A stretch of DNA of 64,000 nucleotides, taken from assembly GCF_014256275.1 (NCBI RefSeq), contig NZ_JACCFE010000002.1, positions 1,674,001 to 1,738,000 on the forward strand. The letters are read 5' to 3'. The notes beneath the pieces were generated by a model. That model made no database searches. It saw only the letters and a program-made list of their open reading frames with translations, and was not told where the DNA came from. Of the stretch, positions 1 through 8,456 are shown in pieces (the first letter of the stretch is position 1; each line of letters opens with the position of its first letter). The position numbers and the translations under genes were made by a program. The stretch is from Rhodococcus sp. 4CII (GTDB lineage Bacteria; Actinomycetota; Actinomycetes; Mycobacteriales; Mycobacteriaceae).

Positions 1-425
1 GACGCCGGATCCACCACCGCAGCGCATCCGCGGGCCACCGCCCACACCATCCCCGCGGTCGGGATCAGCGGAAGGACACCGAGGGTCGTGCCGTCGATGG
101 TCACCGGCACCTGGTGAATCGCCAGCCACGACGCGGCGATGGCGCCGAACGTTCCGGTGAGGTCGCTGTTCGCCACCACGAGGGTGACGACGATCAGAGC
201 GGACAGCAGGACGACGGTGACCCCCGCCGGCCGGAACGCCACCGCGAGCAGCGCACGCGCCTCGTCGGTGTCGGGCACGGGTCGCTGACGCGGCGCGCGC
301 CGCTCGTCGCCACGACCCGCGCGGCGCCCGTCGACAGTGCGGGCGCGCGGCTCGTCGACACCGCCGGCCCGGCGGCGCGCACCACCCTGTGCGGCGCGCT
401 GCACACGATCAACCAAAGAACTCAT
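1..425 (-). CDS. DUF6350 family integral membrane protein (N-terminal part)
   Basis: This is the first 141 codons of a gene that runs off the left edge on the minus strand. The ATG (bases 423-425) opens a protein with a charged, Arg-rich cytoplasmic head of about 60 residues. A hydrophobic helix follows (VTVVLLSALIVVTLVV), then a segment containing AASWLAIHQVPVTIDG and LGVLPLIPTAGMVWAV. These features are typical of the actinobacterial DUF6350 membrane proteins, of which M. tuberculosis Rv0955 is an example. The family has no established function; in mycobacteria and relatives it sits between the sucCD/DUF5336 genes and purN-purH, and the same order is seen here. It lies downstream of the DUF5336 gene on the same strand, with a hairpin between them. 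Confidence 0.8.
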   Translation of the reverse strand, partial: MSSLVDRVQRAAQGGARRRAGGVDEPRARTVDGRRAGRGDERRAPRQRPVPDTDEARALLAVAFRPAGVTVVLLSALIVVTLVVANSDLTGTFGAIAASWLAIHQVPVTIDGTTLGVLPLIPTAGMVWAVARGCAAVVDPA

Positions 426-480
426 CCCCTCGAGAGTGGCACTCCGACGCCGCGACAGCGGTCAGGCGCGCCGCACAGAA

Positions 481-512
481 GTGGCCTCCGACCACGCTCG
501 GTCAGAGGCCAC
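481..512 (-). terminator. hairpin terminator after DUF5336 gene
   Basis: An inverted repeat GTGGCCTC...GAGGCCAC extends inward with GACC/GGTC and leaves a short loop. It lies just past the stop of the minus-strand DUF5336 gene. There is no long U tract, as is common for actinobacterial terminators. It probably separates that gene from the DUF6350 gene. Confidence 0.65.
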
Positions 513-527
513 CTGCTGGTTGGGCCG

Positions 528-1622
528 CTACTTGTCGTCCCTGTCGGCACGCGTGTCGAATGCCTGGGTCGGCGCGCTGTGCCCCTCCGATTCGGGCTTC
601 TCCGCCGATTCCGCCTGCTGCGCCTCGGTGGACGGCTGCTCGCCGTATTCCAGCGTGCGCTCCACCGGCGAGGACTCCGGCTGCGAGCCATATGCCGGTG
701 CCGCGTGCTGTGCGGAGCCGTAACTCGTCCCGGCCGGGTACTGCGAGCCGGGGGTTCCCGTGGTCTGCGACGGCTGAGACGGGGTCGACGGCTGCGAGTA
801 CCCCGGGTACTGGGGCTGTTGGTATGCGGTGGTCGGGGCGTCGTACGACGTGGATCCGGCACTCGCGCCGGATCCGTAACCCTGCTGGGGCTGCGACGGC
901 TGGCCGTAACCCTGACCGTATCCCGGCTGGCTCTGCGACGGCTGCCCCTGCGGGGCCTGACCGTAACCCTGCTGGCCGTATGGCTGATTCGGCTGGCCGT
1001 AGCCGGGCTGCGCCTGCCCCTGCCCCTGCTGCTGTCCGTAACCCTGCGGAACGCCCTGGCCGTAGCCGCCCTGCGGCTGCTGCCCGTACGACTGCGGAGC
1101 CTGACCGTAACCCTGCGAGCCACTCTGGCCGTACCCCTGCGGAGCCTGGCCCGGCTGACCGTAACCCGCGGTCGCGGCGGGCCGGGGTGCAGGCTGCTTG
1201 AGCACGCCGAGGTCGAACAGCACGGCCGCGACCGCGACCGCCGACTGGATGAACCCGAGAACGAGGATCGCGATTGCGCCCCAACCGGAGTCCGCGTCGA
1301 CGTTGAGGTAGACGAACAGCGCGAGCACCCAGCCGGCGACGGACGCCGCGGCTGCCGCGCCCGCGTAGGACTGCTTCGGGAGGAGGGACACCGCCGCGAG
1401 CAGACCGCCGAGGAACAGAAGTCCGAGCCCGTCCGTGTTGGCTTCGAACGAGTTCACGGACTCGCGAGCCAAGGTGGCGTACGGCGCGAACCCGAGCAGC
1501 AGGTTGAGGACACCGAGGGCGGCGACACCGATCAGAAGGAAGAAGCCCAGGCCTTTCGAATCTCCCCCTGCAGTCGGTTGCGCGGGCGGCCCGTAATTCG
1601 GCCCTCCGGGCGTGAACGTCAT
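528..1622 (-). CDS. DUF5336 family membrane protein with Gln/Gly/Tyr-rich tail (34 kDa antigen-like)
   Basis: The protein has 364 residues. A short N-terminal stretch is followed by four hydrophobic helices at about 23-43, 67-83, 88-107 and 115-139 (for example GLGFFLLIGVAALGVLNLLL). This is the DUF5336 membrane domain, also found in M. tuberculosis Rv0954 and the 34 kDa antigen of M. avium subsp. paratuberculosis. Residues 145-364 are low complexity, built from repeated GYGQ, QPSQ and YGQAPQ-like units, and probably disordered. AGGAGAAG lies just upstream of the ATG. The tail is much longer than in the mycobacterial relatives. A role at the envelope or division site is only inferred. Because the tail is repetitive, its length may vary between strains. 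Confidence 0.88.
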   Translation of the reverse strand: MTFTPGGPNYGPPAQPTAGGDSKGLGFFLLIGVAALGVLNLLLGFAPYATLARESVNSFEANTDGLGLLFLGGLLAAVSLLPKQSYAGAAAAASVAGWVLALFVYLNVDADSGWGAIAILVLGFIQSAVAVAAVLFDLGVLKQPAPRPAATAGYGQPGQAPQGYGQSGSQGYGQAPQSYGQQPQGGYGQGVPQGYGQQQGQGQAQPGYGQPNQPYGQQGYGQAPQGQPSQSQPGYGQGYGQPSQPQQGYGSGASAGSTSYDAPTTAYQQPQYPGYSQPSTPSQPSQTTGTPGSQYPAGTSYGSAQHAAPAYGSQPESSPVERTLEYGEQPSTEAQQAESAEKPESEGHSAPTQAFDTRADRDDK

Positions 1623-1676
1623 GACTTCTCCTAGTCGACAAGTGGTCGTCGGCGTGCGCTCTTCCGACGCTAGCGT

Positions 1677-2860
1677 CTACGTACATCTCATACTATCCGC
1701 CACCGGTGTGGCGGGCGCCTGAGATGGACGTGCGCCACGGCTACCCGCATCACCGTGCGGTGGTGTGGGTTTGACCGTGTCCCACACCGACGCTTGTGAT
1801 GCAGGAACATGCTTCCGACGCCGGCGGCGGTATGCGAGCGCGGCGACCGTGGCGGCGGGCGGACTGCGCGGCCCGGTTGTTGTTGGCCCGTCCGTGCCCG
1901 CGGCGGCGTAGTCGGTGACCTGGTGGGCGAAGTGGAATTCGAGTTCCCGGTTGATCTCGCCGCTCTCGGCGCCTACCGCGGTGCGGTGGGCGTCGAGGAC
2001 GGCGATCATCTCCTCGAGCTGTGCGCGGACCTCGAGTAGAGCGGTGGCGGCGAGTTGCGTCAACCGGGCTGCCTTGCGGTGCAGCATTTGGCCTCCGGCT
2101 TGCAGGCGTGCCAGTTTGATCCCGAGGCCGCGGTCGTCGTAGGTCCAACCCTGGTAATCCGAGGACGACCCGTCAAGGTTTTCGGCGGTGATGGCGGCGG
2201 CACCCAGAGTCGACGGGGACCAGTCGACTCCGACCGCGACGGAGGCCGATTTCAGGTCCTCGGTTTCAGGTCGTCGGCGGGGATGGGCCACTGCGCCCGC
2301 CCGGCCGGTGTTGGGCTGGTGGGCAGCTTCACCGTCAACACCAGCTCACCGCCTGCCACGGCAAGCTGCGCGAGCTGCCGATCGGCGGCCGACAGTCGGG
2401 CCGTCGCGTTGGTCTGCGGCGGACCCTGGACGTCGGTGATCCGCAACCGGCCGGCCGGCACACCGTCGATGCGGCGGGCGTGTGCGGCGAGCTGGCGCAG
2501 TGCTCCCCGGGCGAAGCCCGCCGGAACAAAGTCGGCGGCGGAGGTGGGTGTGGTCAGACGACCGGTGGCCGGGTCGAAACGCTGAGAGAGCGCCGTGATC
2601 GCGGTGTCTCGGTATGCCAGGGTCTGCAGGGTCGCCACCACCTGCGCCGTCACCACCCGGGTCACCCACGACGGCACGTAGACCCCATCCGGATAGCGCG
2701 GATGCCACGCGAGACGGGCCGCGGCGACATGACCCTGCCACCCCACCCGGATGTCTACGTCGCCGAGGCCGATCGGCTCGCCGGTCGCGTCGTCGACCGC
2801 CGTACACGGGCGGGTGGTGAACGCGAACTGCCGCGGCGCAGTCGATCCCGGCCTGGTCAT
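1677..2860 (-). pseudogene. decayed TnpB/Cas12-like RuvC nuclease (transposon-associated) remnant
   Basis: Two overlapping minus-strand frames make one interrupted protein. The first runs 2860 to about 2252 and ends PIPADDLKPRT. The second resumes from about 2291 with EDLKSASVAVGVDWSPSTLG. GVDWSPSTLGAAAI looks like the RuvC-I motif with its catalytic Asp. The stretch after it (KLARLQAGGQMLHRKAARL, then INRELEFHFAHQVTDYAAA) resembles the helical stretch between RuvC-I and RuvC-II of TnpB/OrfB proteins. The expected RuvC-II 'xEDL' motif, the zinc ribbon and RuvC-III are missing after about base 1850, and the N-terminus also looks incomplete. A frameshift plus a C-terminal deletion make it inactive. 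No TnpA gene lies nearby. The family call rests on motif layout alone, so it is moderate. Confidence 0.55.
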
Positions 2861-3385
2861 GCCGGGCGTGATTCACGACCAGCGAGCACTCCCGCGGCAG
2901 AAGAACAACCGCGACCTCCCGAGGTCCTCACCGATGACCCCTTCCCCCACCGTGCGGCGGTATCGCCCCGAAACCGGCGCTGAAGAAGCCAGCGTTGAAA
3001 CTGCCTCAACCACAGCTGTATACAACCGGCCGGACAATGATGCCAGCAGCTCTCCCGACCGGCCCAGCCAGGGGCGCCGAGGTCCACGAACACAGTTCAG
3101 TCTCCCGACCGGCCCAGCCAGGGGCGCCGAGGTCCACGAACACAGTTCAATCTCCCGAAACCGGTTCGCCGAGAAACCAACCAACCCCCAAAGCCCGCCC
3201 TGCGCGTCCTCCTAACCGACGGGCCAAAAGCATTCCGCAGCTCACCAATTCGCGTCGTGGATAGTGCCAGAACATACCGGAGATTACGAGATATCGAGGC
3301 ACAGGTGAGAGCCTACGGATACCCGTCGGTCACTGCCCTGCGCCGCGGCCGCGACGCGGCGAACAGCGCGGGAGAGAATGGTCCG
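2861..3385. other. gene-free stretch between nuclease remnant and yigZ
   Basis: I see no convincing coding frame in these roughly 525 bases. The frames that exist are short and lack ribosome sites or recognisable motifs. The stretch has lower GC than the neighbouring genes in places. It contains the tandem 50-bp repeat at 3051-3158. It probably includes the 5' flank of the decayed mobile element and the promoter of the following gene. Confidence 0.6.
3051..3158. repeat. tandem 50-bp direct repeat (2 copies plus 8 bases)
   Basis: Bases 3051-3100 and 3101-3150 are identical except for the last base (G versus A). The first 8 bases of the unit recur at 3151-3158. The unit starts TCTCCCGACCGGCCCAGCC. 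There are no spacers, so this is not a CRISPR array. It looks like a recent duplication in the flank of the decayed TnpB-like element. Confidence 0.9.
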
Positions 3386-4012
3386 GTGCCGTTCACCCTC
3401 GCTCCCCGCACCGCCGATCTCACCCTCGAGACGGAGGTGAAGCACTCACGGTTCATCGCCGCCCTGCGTCGGGTCGAGAACACGGACGCGGCGCAGGCGT
3501 TCGTCGACGATCAGCGGCGCGCGTATCCCGATGCGCGACATCACTGTTCGGCATACATCGTCGGCAACGGACCCAGCGACCGGGTCGAGCGCGCAAGCGA
3601 CGACGGCGAACCCGGTGGCACCGCGGGCATTCCGATGCTGCAGGTGCTCAAGGCCCGGGATCTCGTCGACGTCGCGGTGGTCGTGACGCGGTACTTCGGG
3701 GGAATCAAACTGGGGGCGGGCGGGCTGGTGCGCGCCTACTCGGGCGCGGTGGCCGCCGCCCTGGATGCGGCTCCGCTCGTCCGCAGAGAGCGTCGCCACC
3801 TGTACACCCTCGCGGTCGGGCACGCGGACGCGGGACGCGTCGAGGCGGAACTGCGTGGGCGGGGCGTCGTCGTGGTCGACACGGCGTACGCAGAAGCCGC
3901 GGTCCTCACGCTCGCGGCGCGGGACTCTGCCGAACTGGCCGATCTGGTCGCTGCCGTCACGTCGGGGACGGGGACACTCGATCCGGCCGGAGAGATGTGG
4001 GTCGACGCCTGA
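3386..4012 (+). CDS. YigZ / IMPACT family (UPF0029) protein
   Basis: The protein has 208 residues when started at GTG 3386, which has GGAGAG at 3371-3376. An in-frame ATG at 3257 would add 43 residues with no family similarity, so the later start is preferred. The N-terminal half is the UPF0029 fold: EVKHSRFIA, DARHHCSAY, DDGEPGGTAGIPML and VTRYFGGIKLGAGGLVRAYS are the family signature. The C-terminal half matches the DUF1949 ferredoxin-like domain. Relatives include E. coli YigZ and eukaryotic IMPACT, a regulator of Gcn2 signalling. The bacterial role is unclear, and nucleic acid binding is suggested by structure. The gene is convergent with sucD. Confidence 0.9.
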   Translation: MPFTLAPRTADLTLETEVKHSRFIAALRRVENTDAAQAFVDDQRRAYPDARHHCSAYIVGNGPSDRVERASDDGEPGGTAGIPMLQVLKARDLVDVAVVVTRYFGGIKLGAGGLVRAYSGAVAAALDAAPLVRRERRHLYTLAVGHADAGRVEAELRGRGVVVVDTAYAEAAVLTLAARDSAELADLVAAVTSGTGTLDPAGEMWVDA

Positions 4013-4019
4013 ACGACCC

Positions 4020-4059
4020 GTGCGCCCTTCCGGTAGCAGGAGCTACCAGAAAGGCGCAC
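4020..4059. terminator. bidirectional hairpin terminator, dispersed-repeat type A
   Basis: The arms are GTGCGCCCTTCCGGTAGC and GCTACCAGAAAGGCGCAC around a 4-base loop. They lie between the convergent yigZ-family and sucD genes. Nearly the same sequence recurs at 42188-42227, so this belongs to a dispersed terminator-repeat family. Confidence 0.8.
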
Positions 4060-4072
4060 GAGCCCGAAGGGC

Positions 4073-4975
4073 CTAGGCCTGGACGGACAGGCTCTGCAGG
4101 ATCTCGCGAGCGAGCGCAGCGGTCTCGGACGGCGTCTTGCCGACCTTCACGCCGGCAGCCTCGAGGGCGTCCTTCTTGGCCTGCGCGGTGCCCGAGGAGC
4201 CGGAGACGATGGCGCCTGCGTGGCCCATGGTCTTGCCCTCGGGGGCGGTGAAGCCCGCGACGTAGCCGACGACCGGCTTCGTGACGTTGGCCTTGATGTA
4301 GTCGGCGGCACGCTCCTCGGCGTCGCCACCGATCTCGCCGATCATCACGATGACCTTGGTCTCGGGGTCCTTCTCGAACGCCTCGATGGCGTCGATGTGG
4401 GTGGTGCCGATGACCGGGTCGCCGCCGATGCCGATGGCGGTGGAGAAGCCGAAGTCACGCAGCTCGAACATCATCTGGTAGGTCAGCGTGCCCGACTTGG
4501 AGACGAGACCGATCGGGCCGGTGCCGGCGATGTTGGCCGGGGTGATGCCGACCAGCGACTCGCCCGGGGTGATGATGCCGGGGCAGTTGGGTCCGATGAT
4601 GCGGGTCTTGTTGCCCTTGGAGACGTTGTACGCCCAGGCGTACGCCGAGTCCTGGACCGGGATGCCCTCGGTGATGACCACGAGCAGCGGGATCTCCGCG
4701 TCGATGGCCTCGACGATGGCGTCCTTGGCGAAGGCCGGGGGAACGAACGCGATCGAGACGTCCGCGCCGGTCTTCTCGATGGCCTCGGCGACGGTGCCGA
4801 AGACGGGCAGTTCGACGCCGCCGTCGTGGGTCACGGTGGTGCCGGCCTTACGGGCGTTGACACCGCCGACGACCTGGGTGCCGGCCTTGAGCATCAGCGC
4901 GGTGTGCTTCGTGCCCTCGCCGCCGGTGATGCCCTGGACGATGACCTTGGAGTCCTTGGTCAGGAAGATAGCCAT
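4073..4975 (-). CDS. sucD: succinyl-CoA synthetase (ADP/GDP-forming) subunit alpha
   Basis: SucD catalyses, with SucC, succinyl-CoA + ADP/GDP + Pi to succinate + ATP/GTP + CoA in the cytosolic TCA cycle. The protein has 300 residues, the usual length. Residues 1-120 form the CoA-binding Rossmann domain (VIVQGITGGEGTKHT; VNARKAGTT). The ligase domain includes IGPNCPGIITPGES. The phosphorylated active-site His lies in GHAGAIVSGSSGTAQAKK near residue 250. Only about 15 bases separate it from sucC upstream, so the two form an operon, and the same pair occurs at Rv0951-Rv0952. Confidence 0.98.
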   Translation of the reverse strand: MAIFLTKDSKVIVQGITGGEGTKHTALMLKAGTQVVGGVNARKAGTTVTHDGGVELPVFGTVAEAIEKTGADVSIAFVPPAFAKDAIVEAIDAEIPLLVVITEGIPVQDSAYAWAYNVSKGNKTRIIGPNCPGIITPGESLVGITPANIAGTGPIGLVSKSGTLTYQMMFELRDFGFSTAIGIGGDPVIGTTHIDAIEAFEKDPETKVIVMIGEIGGDAEERAADYIKANVTKPVVGYVAGFTAPEGKTMGHAGAIVSGSSGTAQAKKDALEAAGVKVGKTPSETAALAREILQSLSVQA

Positions 4976-4990
4976 GTTTTTTGAGTCCCT

Positions 4991-6160
4991 TTACTTTGCG
5001 GCGAAGGCCAGCTCGGCAGCCTTGTCGGCAGCCTCGTCCATGGTTCCGACGACCGTGACCAGCGGGTGAGCGGCCTCGGCGAGGATGCGACGACCCTCTT
5101 CGACGTTGTTGCCGTCCAGACGGACGACCAGCGGCTTGTTGGCCTCGTCACCCAGCGTCTTCAGGGCGCCGACGATGCCGTTGGCGACCGCGTCACACGC
5201 GGTGATGCCACCGAAAACGTTCACGAACACGCTCTTGACCTGCGCGTCGTTCAGGATGACGTCCAGGCCGTTCGCCATGACCTCTGCGGAGGCGCCGCCA
5301 CCGATGTCGAGGAAGTTGGCCGGCTTCACGCCACCGTGCTTCTCACCTGCGTAGGCAACGACGTCCAGGGTCGACATGACCAGACCGGCGCCGTTACCGA
5401 TGATGCCGACCTCACCGTCGAGCTTGACGTAGTTGAGGTCGTTTTCCTTGGCCTTGAGCTCGAGCGGGTCGGTGGCGTCCTTGTCCTCGAACGCCTCGTG
5501 GCCGGGCTGACGGAACGCGGCGTTCTCGTCCAGCGTGACCTTGCCGTCGAGAGCGAGGATCTGGTCGTCCGGCGTGCGGACGAGCGGGTTGACCTCGACG
5601 AGGAGAGCGTCTTCGTTGATGAAGACCTCCCACAGCTTCTGGATCGTCACGGCCGCTGCGTCGAGCACCTCGGCGGGCAGCTTTCCTGCCTCGGCGATGC
5701 TGCGCGCGAACGCGAGGTCGACGCCCTTGACGGCGTCCACGGGGATCTTCGCGAGGGCGTCGGGGTTCTCCTCGGCGGTGACCTCGATCTCGACGCCACC
5801 CTCGACCGAGCACATCGCCAGGTAGGTGCGGTTGGTGCGGTCGAGCAGGAAGGAGATGTAGTACTCCTCGGCGATGTCGCTCGCCTCTGCGACCAGCAGC
5901 TTCTTGACGACGTGACCCTTGATGTCGAGGCCCAGGATCGCCTCGGCGTTGGCCTGCGCTGCATCTGCGTCGGCGGAGTACTTGACGCCGCCCGCCTTGC
6001 CGCGGCCGCCGACCTTGACCTGCGCCTTGACCATCACGGGCTTGCCGATTTCTTCGGCAATCTCGCGTGCACCGGCGACCGTGTCGGTAACACGTCCAGC
6101 CGAAGTCGGCACCTCGTGCTTGGCGAAGAGTTCCTTCGCCTGGTATTCGAAGAGATCCAT
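4991..6160 (-). CDS. sucC: succinyl-CoA synthetase subunit beta
   Basis: SucC carries the ATP-grasp and nucleotide-binding part of succinyl-CoA synthetase. It has 389 residues, standard for the family. It starts MDLFEYQAKELFAKHEVPT, the classic SucC N-terminus. The ATP-grasp region holds VKAQVKVGGRGKAGGVK and the metal-binding EVNPLV. The C-terminal CoA-ligase domain has GIIGNGAGLVMST and NVFGGITACD. It is first in the sucCD operon. The 5' region to 6377 holds a degenerate CRP-like box near 6266 and a set of 24-bp palindromic repeats. Confidence 0.98.
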   Translation of the reverse strand: MDLFEYQAKELFAKHEVPTSAGRVTDTVAGAREIAEEIGKPVMVKAQVKVGGRGKAGGVKYSADADAAQANAEAILGLDIKGHVVKKLLVAEASDIAEEYYISFLLDRTNRTYLAMCSVEGGVEIEVTAEENPDALAKIPVDAVKGVDLAFARSIAEAGKLPAEVLDAAAVTIQKLWEVFINEDALLVEVNPLVRTPDDQILALDGKVTLDENAAFRQPGHEAFEDKDATDPLELKAKENDLNYVKLDGEVGIIGNGAGLVMSTLDVVAYAGEKHGGVKPANFLDIGGGASAEVMANGLDVILNDAQVKSVFVNVFGGITACDAVANGIVGALKTLGDEANKPLVVRLDGNNVEEGRRILAEAAHPLVTVVGTMDEAADKAAELAFAAK

Positions 6161-6290
6161 CTGCTCACCGTCTCGTCTGCGTTGACGCCCGCTCGAGGGG
6201 TAGGAGCGGGTCTGTTTTGGACTTTAACCAGTTGCCGGGCCCGGTCCGCGCCCGCGTGTCTGCTATGTGGTCCACATCACGCGAGATCAC

Positions 6291-6386
6291 GCACTGAGGC
6301 GAGCCTCACGAGAAGCACTGAGGCGAGCCTCACCAGAAGCACTGAGGCGGGCCTCACCGCTGAACACGGGGCGGACCTCACCGATT
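6291..6386. repeat. 24-bp tandem repeats carrying a TGAGGCnnGCCTCA palindrome
   Basis: Four units begin at 6291, 6315, 6339 and 6363. The first two are almost identical, the third is close and the fourth is degenerate. The first two units each contain the small palindrome TGAGGC-GA-GCCTCA and the third has TGAGGC-GG-GCCTCA. The array lies about 130 bases upstream of the sucC start and reaches the stop codon of the upstream membrane-protein gene. It could be a multi-site operator or a terminator-like element. Confidence 0.85.
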
Positions 6387-8330
6387 TCGGCTGCGTGTCG
6401 TGAGGGCCGCGGCAGCCGTAATCAACACTATGCCCACTGTTGCCGGGACGACACCGGCCCCCACTGCGGGATTGGTCACCCTCGCGGCGGTGAGCGGCCA
6501 CGACAGCACGTATACCCCCACGGCGACGGCCGAACCGACCAGCAGCGCAACCGCCCGGGCGGGCCGGGATCGTGAGGCGACGATCACGGCCAGGACCACC
6601 GCGACGCCCAGCAGGACGCGGCCCCACACGTCGAGGTTCCACGGGACCTCCGCGAACGACGCGGGGGCGTACTCGTCGCCGCGCGCGTCGGTCCCGTGGA
6701 AGAGCGGCAGTCCCAGTCCGGCGACCGCGGCGACCGCGCCGAGACCGCCGACGGCGAGGACCGCGATCGACGTGGACGGTTCCTCGGAGGTGTCGATCTC
6801 CTCCCGTTCCGCCGAACCGGCGAACCACGTCAGCACTCCGGTGATTCCGGCCGTGACGGCCGCGCCCCACAGCAGGACGGCGCCCACTCCGGCACCGATT
6901 CCCGGCACGTCGGTGGCGAGCACCACGGACTGCGACACCGCGGCGACGGAGAACGGGATCGTCACCCACAGCACCCCGACCGCAGGTCGGACGGCGGACG
7001 CGAATTCCGACAGCAGCAACCACACGCAGCCGACCACGAGGACGAGCGCGGCGACGAGCACGACCCGGGTGGCGTAGACGTCGGGGCGGGCGATGCCCGC
7101 GGGAGTGTCGAGGACGGGCAGCAGCGCCCCGGCGGCGGCGAGCACGGTGGTGACGATTCCGGCGATGCCTGCGGCGACGTGCCATCGGGCGATGCGGGCG
7201 CGCGCCGCGGCGGCTTCGGCCCGCAGCGCCGCCTTGGCGACGCCCTTCGCGGACGGCGTGACGGCGCCCGCCTTCCCCGGCACGCCCGGCGCCGGAGCGG
7301 AGGGTGACGTGGCGGCGAGCGTCTTCGCGATCCTGGCGTCGCGAGCCCGGTCGATCATCGGGAGGAAGAATCCGACCACAACGAGGACGCCGGCGCCGAC
7401 GGTCCCCCACACCGCGCCGGGCCCGGGTTGGATCCGCTCACCGGCGGCGAGCCCGGCGACCAGGCGGGTGCCGACCACACCGAGCGCGCACAGTCCTGCC
7501 CCGACGAGGGCGCCGGACGCGACGGGTGGCGAGATGGACGCCAGCGCGGAGGCGACGACGATCAGAATTGCCGCGGCCACCAGGCCGGCACCGGCAGACG
7601 CGGCGAGATCCGATTCGACGACCGTCTGGACGAGGACCACCGGATCCTCGGACACGAACGCGGGAGCGAACAGGGCGCCGACGAGCACGACGGCCGCGGC
7701 CACCGCGACGGCGGACGGCAGGAAACCCACCCGGGCGCCCGTGGCCCGCCCTACCTGTTCGGAACTGCGGGCGTCGCCGTACCCGTCCGTCAGGGACATC
7801 CGGTGCACCGTGACCATGCCGAGCAGGCCGGCGGCGGCGACGAGGACGTGCCCGGCGAGCGCCGCGTACGCACCCGACCCGGCGGCGAGTTCGGCCGCCG
7901 TCGCCGGCCGGAAGAGTTCGAGCCGATTGGCGTCGATGGCGTCGGTCCACAGCTGCGTGTCGAGCACGGCGGCGCCGATGGAGACCGCGCCGGCGCCAGC
8001 CAACACCGCGCCCGCCACCGCGGTGCGCCGGGCCACTACGGCCAGGACGGCGATTACGGGCGCGGCGACGGCGAATACGGCGGCGCACAGTGCGGCCGAG
8101 CCGATCCCGGACGGGGCGGCCGTTCCGTCCACCGATCGGACCGCCTGCAGAACGGGCGCCGACGCCACTCCCAGACCCCCGACGAGACCCAGGACGACCG
8201 CGACGATGCATCCCCGCCGGGCCCGTGCGGGATCGGGTTCCTCCAGAACCGTCGAGCCGGTGCCGCCGGACGAGGGAATGCGTTCGGGCTCGGCTCTACG
8301 CCCGTCCGGGGATCGAGTAGATGACGCCAC
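6378..8330 (-). CDS. large polytopic membrane protein, function unknown
   Basis: The protein has 650 residues. After a charged N-terminal head of about 38 residues come roughly 16 hydrophobic helices made mostly of Ala, Val, Gly and Leu (for example GCIVAVVLGLVGGLGVA and VGVLWVTIPFSVAAVSQSV). Two hydrophilic loops interrupt them: one near the middle, rich in Ala, Lys and Arg (about residues 335-385), and one near 510-525 (EREEIDTSEEPSTS). I recognise no transporter or enzyme motif. It sits between sucC and the divergent M23 peptidase gene, where mycobacteria have no equally large gene, so it is probably a Rhodococcus-lineage gene. Its stop falls inside the degenerate fourth copy of the 24-bp repeat. 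Confidence 0.75.
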   Translation of the reverse strand: MASSTRSPDGRRAEPERIPSSGGTGSTVLEEPDPARARRGCIVAVVLGLVGGLGVASAPVLQAVRSVDGTAAPSGIGSAALCAAVFAVAAPVIAVLAVVARRTAVAGAVLAGAGAVSIGAAVLDTQLWTDAIDANRLELFRPATAAELAAGSGAYAALAGHVLVAAAGLLGMVTVHRMSLTDGYGDARSSEQVGRATGARVGFLPSAVAVAAAVVLVGALFAPAFVSEDPVVLVQTVVESDLAASAGAGLVAAAILIVVASALASISPPVASGALVGAGLCALGVVGTRLVAGLAAGERIQPGPGAVWGTVGAGVLVVVGFFLPMIDRARDARIAKTLAATSPSAPAPGVPGKAGAVTPSAKGVAKAALRAEAAAARARIARWHVAAGIAGIVTTVLAAAGALLPVLDTPAGIARPDVYATRVVLVAALVLVVGCVWLLLSEFASAVRPAVGVLWVTIPFSVAAVSQSVVLATDVPGIGAGVGAVLLWGAAVTAGITGVLTWFAGSAEREEIDTSEEPSTSIAVLAVGGLGAVAAVAGLGLPLFHGTDARGDEYAPASFAEVPWNLDVWGRVLLGVAVVLAVIVASRSRPARAVALLVGSAVAVGVYVLSWPLTAARVTNPAVGAGVVPATVGIVLITAAAALTTRSRNR

Positions 8331-8440
8331 AGGCCGACGCTAGCGCTTTCCCACCACCTACCCCGGGATGTGACACGCGCCCGCGGCGTGCGAGATTGAA
8401 CCGAGACGAAAAGTGGGTTCGACGTTTCCCCAGCTCAGTT

Positions 8441-8456
8441 TGTGATGCCCGTCACA
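8441..8456. promoter_or_regulatory. CRP/GlxR-type binding site
   Basis: TGTGATGCCCGTCACA matches the TGTGA-N6-TCACA consensus exactly. It is centred about 113 bases before the ATG of the M23 peptidase gene. A second inverted repeat, GGTTGCG-N5-CGCAACC, follows at 8480-8498. In actinobacteria GlxR/CRP controls several cell-wall hydrolase genes, so cAMP-linked control is likely. Confidence 0.7.

Noticed and set aside
3051..3158. Possible CRISPR array near the TnpB/Cas12-like remnant
   Set aside because: The repeats are adjacent with no spacers and there are only two copies. No cas1 or cas2 gene is present.
6266..6281. CRP/GlxR site TGTGG-N6-TCACG before sucC
   Set aside because: It has two mismatches in the two pentamers, so it is too weak to list as a site, although control of sucCD by GlxR would be plausible.
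6291..6386. 24-base repeats as a CRISPR array
   Set aside because: The units abut one another, contain a short palindrome and have no variable spacers.
5066..6403. Long open frame (445 codons) on the plus strand opposite sucC and sucD
   Set aside because: It is antisense to a textbook sucCD operon. Its Asp/Val/Gly-rich composition is what a GC-rich complementary frame gives, with no motif or ribosome site.
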